A stretch of 64,000 nt of DNA from the NCBI RefSeq assembly GCF_900142205.1, contig NZ_FRAA01000002.1:122282-186281 (forward strand). Reading direction: 5' to 3'. The stretch comes from Reichenbachiella agariperforans. GTDB lineage: Bacteria > Bacteroidota > Bacteroidia > Cytophagales > Cyclobacteriaceae. Positions 18,467 to 26,879 of this stretch are shown here, in pieces. A model generated the notes under the pieces. The model was not told where the DNA came from and searched no databases. It saw only the letters and a list, made by a program, of their open reading frames with translations. Position 1 is the first letter of the stretch, and every line of letters starts with the position of its first letter. The position numbers and the translations under genes are program-made.

Positions 18467-19750
18467 TTAGGCTAGGCTTCTTTTGATTTTGTGAAAATAG
18501 TAAGAAAGCGAAACGGATAAAACAAAAAACAAAGTCAATTTAAGCACCTGCCATTGAATCTCTGCCCAACCACCCGACTTGATAAATAACTCGTAGTACC
18601 CCTTGAGTGCCCAGTTGAGTGGAGAGATATTGGCGATCTGTTGCATGTGTTCTGGCATGATATTGAGCGGCACCCATATCCCGCCTAGCGCCGACATGAT
18701 CAGTACCGATATCCCACCAAATATCGCCGACTGCTGCGGCGTATCGAATACCGTCCCGATCAAGAAGCCATAGCCCACTGCGGTGACAGACACGGCCAGT
18801 GTTAGCACAGCCAGCGCGCCCCAATGCGTCCCGATATGCAGAATAGGCAGCCCCATCAGCGGCAATAGAAATTTGCCCAATGCCAACACGATCAGAAACT
18901 GTAGCAATGCGATACAGATATAAGTGATAATCTTGCCAGACAGGATCATAATATACGAGCCGGGAAAAGTGTGCATCCGCACATAAACGCCCGTCGTGCG
19001 TTCGCTAATCATACTACCCGCCAGCGGTAGCACGATGAAAAAGATCGAGAATATAGCCCAAGCCGGTACATTGTGCTGTACAGCATTCGGTTCGTAACTC
19101 TCCGCTGCACCCGCCGCTGCACTAGACTCCTCAAATACAAAGAAATCATCGTCTGGGAACTTCACTTCATTGCTAGTACCGAGTACGCCATTAATTTTGC
19201 TCGTCACGATCTGAAAAAACACCTTAGTTTTGATACTCGCGATGACTTCTTTGAGTCCGCTCGACATGGCCATCACGAATGATTCTCTCGCCAATGGGTC
19301 GGTGATGATCTGAAACTCTACTTGGCTAAACGCCTGCTCCACACTAATCGCCGAATCTCCATCGAGATAACTGTCCATCATCTGGCCTAGTTCAGTCCTG
19401 AGTCGCTCTGTCGCACCCGATGGGATGATCAGCGCAATGAGGTACTCCCCATGCAGCACCTTTTCTCTGACCTTATCGATACTAGCAAATTGCTCACCGT
19501 GATCCAGCGTCAGATCACACATTGGATTCTCCGCAAAACCTCGCTCTATCGCATAGCCCAGGCTATCCAAATCATAGTTGACTAGGAGCACAGGAATACC
19601 TGACTCGTTGAGACTTTTATACGCTTCATTTTGAATCAAAGTCATAATGACCACCAGCATCATCGGCATTAGGAATAGCACCGTGATCCCTGTGCGGTCA
19701 TGCGCAAGTAGCTTCAACTCTTTGATACAGGTAGCTATCACTCTATTCAT
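18467..19750 (-). CDS. ABC-2 type transporter permease
   Basis: 427 residues. One N-terminal membrane helix (about 22-40) is followed by a large extracytoplasmic loop (about 45-225) and a block of about five helices (about 235-425), the layout of ABC-2/DrrB-YhgE-type exporters. Its ATG shares one base with the stop of the ATPase gene (TGATG), a coupled pair. With the ATPase it would export the product of the downstream genes, or a lipid, across the inner membrane. Confidence 0.9.
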   Translation of the reverse strand: MNRVIATCIKELKLLAHDRTGITVLFLMPMMLVVIMTLIQNEAYKSLNESGIPVLLVNYDLDSLGYAIERGFAENPMCDLTLDHGEQFASIDKVREKVLHGEYLIALIIPSGATERLRTELGQMMDSYLDGDSAISVEQAFSQVEFQIITDPLARESFVMAMSSGLKEVIASIKTKVFFQIVTSKINGVLGTSNEVKFPDDDFFVFEESSAAAGAAESYEPNAVQHNVPAWAIFSIFFIVLPLAGSMISERTTGVYVRMHTFPGSYIMILSGKIITYICIALLQFLIVLALGKFLLPLMGLPILHIGTHWGALAVLTLAVSVTAVGYGFLIGTVFDTPQQSAIFGGISVLIMSALGGIWVPLNIMPEHMQQIANISPLNWALKGYYELFIKSGGWAEIQWQVLKLTLFFVLSVSLSYYFHKIKRSLA

Positions 19751-20502
19751 CAGTCCCTAATTTTCTTCCCTGTATGTTGCAAAAACAACTCTTCTAAACT
19801 ACGACAGTTGGCAACCGACACCATCGTCTCTGGTACCCCTGTGGTGATGAGTTGCCCCTCGTCTATGATAGCCACCCGGTCACAAAACTGCTCTGCTTCT
19901 TCCATGTGATGTGAGGTATAGATAATCGTCGTGCCTTCTTGTTGATTGAGCTGTCGTAGTTGAGCTAGGATTTCCTTGCGAGCATGCACATCTATCCCCA
20001 CTGTAGGTTCGTCTAGCAGCAGCACCTTTGGCTGATGCAATATACCAGCGATGAGATTGATCTTCCGCTTCATCCCTCCTGAGTAATTTTTCACAGCTTG
20101 TCGACGGTTTTGATCGAAACCAAAGTCATCCAGACAAGACTGCACACGTTCTTTGAGTTTCGTCCCTTTCAGTCCATACATCCGACCGATAAACAGTAGA
20201 TTATCTTCCCCTGACAAAGTGGGATACAAAGCGATCTCCTGAGGCACTACTCCAATGATCTGCTTGATACTTTTCAGATTCGAGGCAATGGACATACCCG
20301 CTAAAGAAACCTCCCCATCACTGGGATAGATCAACCCACATAGAATAGAAAAAAAAGTCGTTTTACCTGCTCCATTAGGCCCTAACAAGCCGAATACCTC
20401 GCCAGAGGATATCTTCAGATTGATCGCACGCAAAGCATCCTGACTCGTGCCTCGGTAGTGTTTCGATAGGTTTGATATGACAATACTGTGGGTATCTAAC
20501 AT
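19750..20502 (-). CDS. ABC transporter ATP-binding protein
   Basis: 250 residues from the ATG at 20500-20502. Walker A is GLLGPNGAGKTTFFS, the signature is YSGGMKRKINL, Walker B is VLLLDEPTVGID and the switch is TSHHMEEAEQ. A GTG 105 bases upstream would add a non-conserved extension and is rejected. This is the first gene of the six-gene operon; the 111 bases to the diacylglycerol kinase stop leave room for a promoter. Confidence 0.93.
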   Translation of the reverse strand: MLDTHSIVISNLSKHYRGTSQDALRAINLKISSGEVFGLLGPNGAGKTTFFSILCGLIYPSDGEVSLAGMSIASNLKSIKQIIGVVPQEIALYPTLSGEDNLLFIGRMYGLKGTKLKERVQSCLDDFGFDQNRRQAVKNYSGGMKRKINLIAGILHQPKVLLLDEPTVGIDVHARKEILAQLRQLNQQEGTTIIYTSHHMEEAEQFCDRVAIIDEGQLITTGVPETMVSVANCRSLEELFLQHTGKKIRD

Positions 20503-20613
20503 GAAAATGCATGGGTTCACTTGCGTTTCACCACGAACATAATAAAACCCCAGCTGAGTAGAAACAAATATTTTGCTCCGCAATAATTTAATCGCAGTAT
20601 CATACACTAATGA

Positions 20614-21495
20614 CTATGGTACTACGATCGTTATTGCTCCCTTGATGACCTTGGCGTGTACCTCCGTCACGGCATCTATCACCTCACCATCGACTTGTAG
20701 CGTCTCGGGCTTTTGGGTCGTTATAGTCACTTCACTCGTTTGGTAAATGGCAAAATACTCTGAATCTTCCAACTCCCCCACAAAACTGTGCCATGTGAGG
20801 GCGAGCAGCTTGTACCACGGAAGGGGCTTGAAAACACATACCTCCAGTAGCCCATCACTCAAGTCACATCGCGGATTGACCACTGCACCTGTACCATAAC
20901 GAGAAGCATTGGCTATCACCACCATTTCGGCTTTATGCCTACTACTAGTACTTTCTGTCACGATTCTAAAACGACCGGCTCGACGATTTGCCATTTTTTT
21001 AACAAACGAACGAGCATACCCAAGCTTCCCTCGCTGACCTTCTCTTTCAAATTCCTTGATCAAGTCTGCATTGAAGCCTAAATCACAAAGGTGAAGAGAC
21101 AGATGTTCATCATTGATTCGAATGGCATCTATCGTGATCGTTTTGGGATCAAGGAGTAGCTTTAGGTTTCTATCCCATTCTTCAGGAATCTCAAATTCGG
21201 ATGCCAATCCATTAGCTGATCCTAGTGGAAGAATGGCCAACATCCTAGTAGAACCGATCAGTTGCTCGGCAACTAAAGTGACCGTGCCATCGCCACCGCC
21301 CGCCACTACGATCGATGGCTGGTATTGGTCAATGGCTTCTCGAATATTCTGCGCATCGGACTCTCCAGTCGTCTTCATGATATCGAAAGACAATTCATTC
21401 CTTTCACAAAAACGGGCAATGACACGATCCAAGTCATCTTTGTCAGACGCACCTGAAATCGGATTGATCACAAACAAAATTGAAGCTTTACTCAT
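20614..21495 (-). CDS. Diacylglycerol/lipid kinase family protein
   Basis: 293 residues with the DAGK catalytic domain: VINPISGASDKDD, the nucleotide-binding GGGDGT (66-71) and PLGSANGLASEF, then the beta-sandwich C-terminal domain ending PETLQVDGEVI. The family (DgkB, YegS) phosphorylates diacylglycerol or related lipids to phosphatidate. It is divergent from an App1-type phosphatidate phosphatase, the reverse reaction. It is 111 bases upstream of the ABC operon and could be co-transcribed, but the gap makes this uncertain. Confidence 0.88.
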   Translation of the reverse strand: MSKASILFVINPISGASDKDDLDRVIARFCERNELSFDIMKTTGESDAQNIREAIDQYQPSIVVAGGGDGTVTLVAEQLIGSTRMLAILPLGSANGLASEFEIPEEWDRNLKLLLDPKTITIDAIRINDEHLSLHLCDLGFNADLIKEFEREGQRGKLGYARSFVKKMANRRAGRFRIVTESTSSRHKAEMVVIANASRYGTGAVVNPRCDLSDGLLEVCVFKPLPWYKLLALTWHSFVGELEDSEYFAIYQTSEVTITTQKPETLQVDGEVIDAVTEVHAKVIKGAITIVVP

Positions 21496-21542
21496 AAGAG
21501 TTAAAAACGTTTTATTTTCGTATTAATAGGAAACCAAACTAC

Positions 21543-21680
21543 ATCCACATCGCAATATTCCACAAAATCGGCATTCGCTTTACGCTTTGGCTCAAAAAAA
21601 AGCTAGGGATTATTCACCCCCCGACGATTGTCCCTTATCGTGGATATGGCACACGTCACCTCGTCTACATCAAAGGACAG
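21543..21680 (+). other. Probable 5' coding extension of the App1 gene without a standard start codon
   Basis: The reading frame of the App1 gene stays open back to the stop at 21495-21497. It encodes KLGIIHPPTIVPYRGYG followed by TRHLVYIKGQVLENRP. The YRGYG...KG.VL pattern looks like the conserved N-terminus of bacterial App1-like proteins, yet no in-frame ATG, GTG or TTG occurs before the GTG at 21681. Candidate starts are ATC, ATA or ATT codons (for example 21543, 21549, 21555). A homopolymer error in the eight As near 21594 is an alternative. Confidence 0.5.
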
Positions 21681-22592
21681 GTGTTAGAAAACCGTCCCGA
21701 AATGCTATCTCATGTGATGGACAAAAAACGAAAGAATCTACGCCACATGATTGCGCGCTATCTCAGTACAGCCATTCCAGATATTCAAGTAGAGATCTCT
21801 TTCTCAGGCCAAAAAAAGATCATCAAGACTGACGAGTGCGGCTATTTCATGAACTGGTTCGAGGTAGATCATCCTTTAGATCATACTGGCTGGCAACCCG
21901 TAGATTTTTGCATCCATGATACGTCTGAGACGAAACAATGTATCAAAACTGGTGAAGTCCTGATCGTAGATACCGATGCTCCGTTTGGTATCATCTCGGA
22001 TATCGATGACACGGTATTGGTATCCCATGCCACACAGTTGCTGCGCAAGCTCCGACTGATCCTCACTAAAAATGCCAAAACCAGATTGCCATTTGTTGGT
22101 GTCAAAGAATTCTATCAGGCACTCACAGGGAACAACAGTGCCAATCCCATCTTCTACGTCAGTAGCAGTGAGTGGAACCTCTATGACTTCCTCGTGGATT
22201 TCTTCGCTACCAAACACTTACCTAAGGGGCCTTTCTTATTACAAGAGTTTAAATCTGGGATCAAAGACTTAATCAGATCTGGTGGCGGCAGCCACATGCA
22301 CAAAACGCAAAAAATTCATCGACTGATGAAACTCTACCCTAGTTTATCTTTTGTACTCATCGGAGACAGCGGGCAGCGTGACCCAGAGATCTACGCAGAT
22401 ATCGCAGCGCAATATCCTGCAAGAGTCAAAGCCATTTACATCAGGGCTGTGGGCAAGAAAAAAGAACTGGATAAAAAACTGGTTAAACAAACAGCCAAAG
22501 AGGGAGTCGAAATGGTGCTAGTACATACGACCGAAGAAGCTTATACACATGCTCTAAAAGCAGGACTGATTCAATCAGAGGTCAATGAATGA
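21681..22592 (+). CDS. App1-family phosphatidate phosphatase-like protein (DUF2183)
   Basis: 303 residues from the first standard start (GTG), probably longer (see 21543-21680). The HAD-type motif ISDIDDTVLVSHA (DxDxT nucleophile) and the later IGDSGQRDPEIYADIA match the App1 catalytic domain, which in yeast dephosphorylates phosphatidate to diacylglycerol; VSSSEWNLYDFLVDF lies between them. No signal peptide. Divergent from the lipid kinase at 20614, so the two may set opposing fluxes between DAG and PA. Confidence 0.85.
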   Translation: MLENRPEMLSHVMDKKRKNLRHMIARYLSTAIPDIQVEISFSGQKKIIKTDECGYFMNWFEVDHPLDHTGWQPVDFCIHDTSETKQCIKTGEVLIVDTDAPFGIISDIDDTVLVSHATQLLRKLRLILTKNAKTRLPFVGVKEFYQALTGNNSANPIFYVSSSEWNLYDFLVDFFATKHLPKGPFLLQEFKSGIKDLIRSGGGSHMHKTQKIHRLMKLYPSLSFVLIGDSGQRDPEIYADIAAQYPARVKAIYIRAVGKKKELDKKLVKQTAKEGVEMVLVHTTEEAYTHALKAGLIQSEVNE

Positions 22593-22907
22593 TAAATAAA
22601 TAAGAAGAAAAAAACAGTCCTACAGCTGCACCATTCCTTGGTCAATTCTAACAGTTTTCAGCTTGCTATAGTTGTACACTAAGAGAACCGTAGAGGATTT
22701 GGCTAGTACTGAATCCAAGTCCGTATCCCGACATCTGTCAACTACCTGAGTTGTACTAATTCAAGATACCAAACATATAACCTTCAATATCTGTTCCTCT
22801 TTGCTCTCTTCTATACTTCTATGCTGTTTAAGCCAAGAATGAATCGAAGACCGGGTACAAAAACACTATTTAAACGCCCTAGAGAAGCTTTTTTCATGCA
22901 CTTCGCA

Positions 22908-22963
22908 AACACCTGTAGTTGACGCTCCAAACACAGGTGTTTGGAGCGTCAACTACAGGTGTT
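22908..22963. repeat. 56-bp perfect hairpin with two-base loop
   Basis: Two perfect 27-base arms (AACACCTGTAGTTGACGCTC... at 22908-22934; complement at 22937-22963) around an AG loop. No T run follows, so it is not a typical terminator. Confidence 0.85.
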
Positions 22964-23005
22964 CAAGCGGGCAATCACAAGTGTTTGTTTTGAAGACCAC
23001 GTGTC
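22937..23005 (+). repeat. Degenerate 22-nt tandem repeat
   Basis: The core CAGGTGTT recurs at 22-base spacing: CAGGTGTTTGG (about 22935), CAGGTGTTCAA (about 22957), CAAGTGTTTGT (about 22979), then CGTGTCTCC (about 23001). The bases between cores differ. The left hairpin arm is an inverted copy of the same unit. Origin unknown. Confidence 0.55.
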
Positions 23006-23513
23006 TCCTTTGGTGCCATCTAGTTTTTGACCGCAATTAGGCATATTACCCCCTCAAAAACACCACCTGAATCCTCCACCAAAAATTGAACTATTCAAAG
23101 AACCCAACCCCTATTACTGATAAAAAAATGTAAAATGTACCCAGAGGTGATAGTCCTTATATAATAAAAAGTCACCATGAACTTATTTATCCATTTTCCT
23201 TCATCTCCCAGTCTTTACTCATTCACCATGTGGCTTGATGAGCCGTGCTAGAATCATACGCCTATTTTAATAGCCTATTGTTTCCGAATAGATACTATAC
23301 TTCCTTGCGTATTGAGTCCATTTTTTAATATTTGAGATTCTCGACCAAACACTCCATCTACAGCCACTCAGTATAATTCTACTTTTAGTTTAACCAAATA
23401 CACTGATCTGTTCAATAATCTTCGAACCAACCTATCCAGAAGCTTTGGATTACATTTGAAAATCTCGAGTTGTACTGTCACGTTGGTGGCTTCTATTAAA
23501 CCAGGCTGCCTTA

Positions 23514-23552
23514 AAACAAAAAAGGGTCGAATTCAAATGAATCCAACCCTTT
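23514..23552 (-). terminator. Terminator of tRNA-Arg
   Basis: On the minus strand the stem AAAGGGT/ACCCTTT (23546-23552 with 23521-23527), with a secondary GATTC/GAATT pairing inside the loop, ends in TTTTTTGTTTT just after the tRNA. Confidence 0.85.
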
Positions 23553-23554
23553 GG

Positions 23555-23628
23555 TGACCTTGTCAGGATTCAAACCTGAAACCTCCTGAGCCGTAATCAG
23601 GTGCTCTATTCAGTTGAGCTACAAGGCC
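23555..23628 (-). tRNA. tRNA-Arg (anticodon ACG)
   Basis: A complete cloverleaf on the minus strand: acceptor GGCCTTG/CAAGGTC (one G-U pair), D arm GCTC...GAGC, anticodon stem CCTGA/TCAGG with loop TTACGGC (anticodon ACG, read as inosine-CG), T arm TCAGG-TTTGAAT-CCTGA, discriminator A. The CCA end appears to be encoded (23552-23554). It reads CGU/CGC/CGA codons. A -7 box lies at 23681-23688 and a terminator follows. Confidence 0.95.
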
Positions 23629-23680
23629 ATTTATTTTTAATGAACCAACGACCTAGGCCGCTTTCCATTTTTTCGAGGTG

Positions 23681-23688
23681 CAAATATA
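23681..23688 (-). promoter_or_regulatory. -7 box of the tRNA-Arg promoter
   Basis: TATATTTG on the minus strand, an exact TAnnTTTG match, with a TTG-containing sequence upstream near 23704-23707, 53 bases before the tRNA 5' end. Confidence 0.5.
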
Positions 23689-23710
23689 CTTGCTCTATTA
23701 AAAACAATCT

Positions 23711-23896
23711 TTATTCTGTGATAAATTTTATCAGGAAACTTAAAATTGCTAATGAACCATAATGCTGTAGCACCATCCATCGGTTTTGTTTATCCATCCA
23801 CCATAGTACAACCCATGGTTTATAAAACAACCCCACTACTATAGTAACAATCGCTAGGTAAAAAAAGAAGCTAGCCAAGTAATGGATTGCTTCCAT
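23711..23896 (-). CDS. Small two-helix membrane protein
   Basis: 61 residues from an ATG nine bases after the infB stop, so it is probably read with the rimP-nusA-infB operon. Two hydrophobic segments (about 5-32 and 42-58) flank a tryptophan-rich turn (KPWVVLWWMDKQNRW). No family was recognised; codon use and the tight spacing favour a real gene. Confidence 0.6.
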   Translation of the reverse strand: MEAIHYLASFFFYLAIVTIVVGLFYKPWVVLWWMDKQNRWMVLQHYGSLAILSFLIKFITE

Positions 23897-23905
23897 GACT
23901 CCTTA

Positions 23906-26842
23906 TTACAGCGAACGTTTAACCTCTCGCTGCTCATAGCCCTCTATCACATCGCCAATCTTGATGTCATTGAAGCCTTTGATACTGATACCACATTCGT
24001 AGCTATATTTCACTTCTTGAACATCATCTTTGAATCGCTTCAATTGACCAATCTGTCCTTCGTAGGTCACGATACCGTCTCTAATCAGTCTGATATTGTT
24101 AGCACGTTTCACATAACCATCCGTCACATAACATCCCGCTACTGTACCTACTTTAGATATCTTAAAGACATCTCTTACTTCGATATTACCGGTAATGATT
24201 TCCTCAACGGTTGGAGCCAATAGACCTTCCATCGCATCTTTCACGTCGTTGATCGCATCGTAAATGATAGAGTATAGTCTGATCTCGATTTCATCTTTCT
24301 CAGCAATCTTCTTCGCCCCACCAGATGGTCTCACTTGGAAACCAATGATGACTGCATCAGAAGCAGATGCTAATAATACATCCGATTCGGAAATCTGACC
24401 TACACCTTTGTGAATGATATTCACTTGTACTTCGCTCGTAGAGAGTTTCAAGAGTGAATCTGACAATGCCTCTACAGACCCATCCACATCACCTTTCACA
24501 ATCACGTTCAACTCCTTAAATGATCCAATAGCCAAACGACGACCGATCTCATCCAAAGTAATATGTTTCTTCGTACGGATGCTTTGCTCTCTCACGATCT
24601 GCTCACGCTTGGTCGCGATCTCACGCGCCTCACGATCCGTATCCATGACGTTGAACTTGTCACCCGCTTGGGCTGCTCCATCCAATCCTAGCATCTGCAA
24701 CGGAGTAGAAGGGCCTGCCTTTTTCAATTTTTTCCCTGTATGGTCGAACATCGCCTTGACCTTTCCGAAGAAAGAACCTGCTAAAACAACATCTCCTACA
24801 TTCAAAGTACCTGACTGAACCATCATCGTCGTGACATATCCACGTCCTTTATCCAAAGTCGCTTCGATCACAGACCCTACAGCTTTCTTATTTGGATTAG
24901 CTGTCAATTCAAGCACTTCTGCTTCAAGCAATACTTTCTCCAACAGGTCTTCAATACCTTGCCCTGTCTTCGCAGAGATTTCTTGACACTGATATTTACC
25001 ACCCCAGTCTTCGACCAAGATGTTGTTTTGAGAAAGTGCTTCTTTAATTTTATCTGGGTTAGCTTGAGGCTTATCCACCTTGTTGATCGCAATGATAATC
25101 GGCACACCTGCGACTTGCGCATGGTTGATCGCTTCCTTGGTCTGAGGCATAACGTCATCATCTGCCGCTACCACGATGATTACAATATCGGTAATCTTTG
25201 CTCCCCTAGCACGCATCGCGGTAAACGCTTCGTGACCCGGTGTATCAAGGAATGCAACACGCTTGCCCGATGAAGTCATTACGTCATAGGCACCAATATG
25301 CTGAGTAATCCCCCCTGCTTCGCCTTCGGTCACACTCGCATCCCGGATATAATCCAGCAATGAAGTCTTACCGTGATCGACGTGTCCCATAATCGTCACA
25401 ATCGGAGCTCTATCTATAAGCGTACCTTCTTCATCCTCCTCTTCCGCAACGTCTACTTCATCGTCATGCGTCGTAAACTCAACCGCAAAACCGAATTCGT
25501 CCGCAATAATCGTGATCGACTCTGCATCCAAACGCTGGTTAATAGAGACGAACATCCCTAGAGACATACATGTGGAGATAATATCATTGACTGACACTCC
25601 TAACAAACTCGCCAAGTCATTTGCAGAGATAAACTCCGTCACTTTCAGTGTCTTAGAATCCTCCTGCTCTTGCAATAGCCTCTCTTCAGTAGCTTCGGCT
25701 ACCGCACTACGCTTGTCCTTTCTATATTTTGATCGACTAACATTAGCGTTGGTCTTGCCTCCACTCAGCTTAGCGAGTGTAGCCTTGATCTTATCCTGAA
25801 TCTCTTTATCGGTAAGCTCTTCCTTGACAACTTTTTTCTTGTCTCTACTGAACTTTCCACCACCACGCTGAGGACCTCCTCCTTGCCCTGGGCTACCGCC
25901 TCTTTGCTGTGGAGCGCCTGGCCCACCACCTGGCTGTGTCTTAGACCTACTGATACGTTTTCTAGGACGTTTTTTATCGCCATCCTTCTTGGCATCAGAG
26001 GATGCCACAGGCTTGTCTGATTTCTTTCTAGTCTCTGGCAATTCAATTTTACCAAGTACCTTCAGACCTCTTAATGAATCGGCTTTCGCAGCTATCGTTT
26101 TGTTTTCTTCAGGCGCAGCTTCCTCTGCTGGCTTTGGAGCACCCTCCTTAGTTGTTTCAGCAGCTGCTTTTGGAGTTTCAACTTTAGGTTCTTCCTCTTT
26201 CTTCTCCTCAGCTTTTGGTGGTTCCACCTTAGCCTCTTCTTTCTTCTCCTCGACTTTTGGTGCTTCCACCTTAGGCTCCTCTTTCTTCTCCTCGGCTTTT
26301 GGTGCTTCCACCTTAGGCTCCTCTTTCTTCTCTTCGACTTTTGGCGCTTCGGCCTTAGGCTCCTCTTTCTTCTTTTTGCCTTTATCCAAATCGATCTTTC
26401 CTACGACCTTGAACCCTTGAAGTTTCTCTGCACCTGAAAGAGTAGCAGGTTCTTCTTTCGGTTTTTCCTCCGCCTCAGGCTCTTCTTTTTTCACCTCTTC
26501 CTCCTTAGGAGCAACTGGTTCAGGCTTAGTATCGGCCGTATTATCTTTGATTAGGATTTCTTCTTCGCGTGATTTCTCCTCAGGGACAGAAGGAGACCCC
26601 GCCTTGATCACCACGTTTTCGGTAGATTTAGTACCTATCGTTAGCGTAGAAGCCTCTTCCTTTTCATTCGCCGAGTCGGCGTATTCTTTGGATAGTATAT
26701 CGTATTGCTCAGACGATATCTTCGTGTTCGGGCTACGCTCCACCTCGAATCCTTTTTCATTCAAGAATTCAACGACCGTGTCTATTCCCACGTTCAGTTT
26801 TCGAGCCACTTGATTGAGACGAATCATTTTACCTTCTGCCAT
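23906..26842 (-). CDS. infB: Translation initiation factor IF-2
   Basis: 978 residues. An N-terminal IF2_N helix domain ([20 protein letters not shown]) is followed by a long charged, low-complexity region (about 60-340) with five 14-residue repeats, a second IF2_N subdomain, and then the GTPase ([34 protein letters not shown]) and C-terminal domains II-IV. It brings fMet-tRNA to the 30S subunit and drives 50S joining. The motif [10 protein letters not shown] recurs as [10 protein letters not shown] on either side of the repeat block. It is the third gene of rimP-nusA-infB. Confidence 0.97.
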   Translation of the reverse strand: MAEGKMIRLNQVARKLNVGIDTVVEFLNEKGFEVERSPNTKISSEQYDILSKEYADSANEKEEASTLTIGTKSTENVVIKAGSPSVPEEKSREEEILIKDNTADTKPEPVAPKEEEVKKEEPEAEEKPKEEPATLSGAEKLQGFKVVGKIDLDKGKKKKEEPKAEAPKVEEKKEEPKVEAPKAEEKKEEPKVEAPKVEEKKEEAKVEPPKAEEKKEEEPKVETPKAAAETTKEGAPKPAEEAAPEENKTIAAKADSLRGLKVLGKIELPETRKKSDKPVASSDAKKDGDKKRPRKRISRSKTQPGGGPGAPQQRGGSPGQGGGPQRGGGKFSRDKKKVVKEELTDKEIQDKIKATLAKLSGGKTNANVSRSKYRKDKRSAVAEATEERLLQEQEDSKTLKVTEFISANDLASLLGVSVNDIISTCMSLGMFVSINQRLDAESITIIADEFGFAVEFTTHDDEVDVAEEEDEEGTLIDRAPIVTIMGHVDHGKTSLLDYIRDASVTEGEAGGITQHIGAYDVMTSSGKRVAFLDTPGHEAFTAMRARGAKITDIVIIVVAADDDVMPQTKEAINHAQVAGVPIIIAINKVDKPQANPDKIKEALSQNNILVEDWGGKYQCQEISAKTGQGIEDLLEKVLLEAEVLELTANPNKKAVGSVIEATLDKGRGYVTTMMVQSGTLNVGDVVLAGSFFGKVKAMFDHTGKKLKKAGPSTPLQMLGLDGAAQAGDKFNVMDTDREAREIATKREQIVREQSIRTKKHITLDEIGRRLAIGSFKELNVIVKGDVDGSVEALSDSLLKLSTSEVQVNIIHKGVGQISESDVLLASASDAVIIGFQVRPSGGAKKIAEKDEIEIRLYSIIYDAINDVKDAMEGLLAPTVEEIITGNIEVRDVFKISKVGTVAGCYVTDGYVKRANNIRLIRDGIVTYEGQIGQLKRFKDDVQEVKYSYECGISIKGFNDIKIGDVIEGYEQREVKRSL
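26171..26365 (-). repeat. 42-bp / 14-residue tandem repeat inside infB
   Basis: Four to five units of the form [14 protein letters not shown] with small changes (A/V, P/A) at residues about 160-224 of IF2, visible in DNA as 42-bp repeats. Such repeats expand and contract easily. Confidence 0.85.
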
Positions 26843-26879
26843 ATGCTAATTTACTATCCTTCTATTCTTAATCCTTAAC

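Larger units (their letters stand above)
22593..23551 (+). other. Gene-free stretch with one long hairpin
   Basis: About 960 bases with no credible reading frame on either strand and no recognised RNA. The only clear structure is the 56-base hairpin and its 22-nt degenerate repeats around 22908-23005. The rest is AT-rich and unremarkable up to the tRNA terminator. Confidence 0.6.

Noticed and set aside
22937-23005. CRISPR-like spacing of repeats in the gene-free region
   Set aside because: Only an eight-base core is shared, the units are degenerate, the count is three to four, and no cas gene is present.
25989-26420. Long serine/phenylalanine-rich plus-strand frame opposite infB
   Set aside because: Mirror of the lysine/glutamate repeats of IF2; the repeat composition keeps the opposite frame open.
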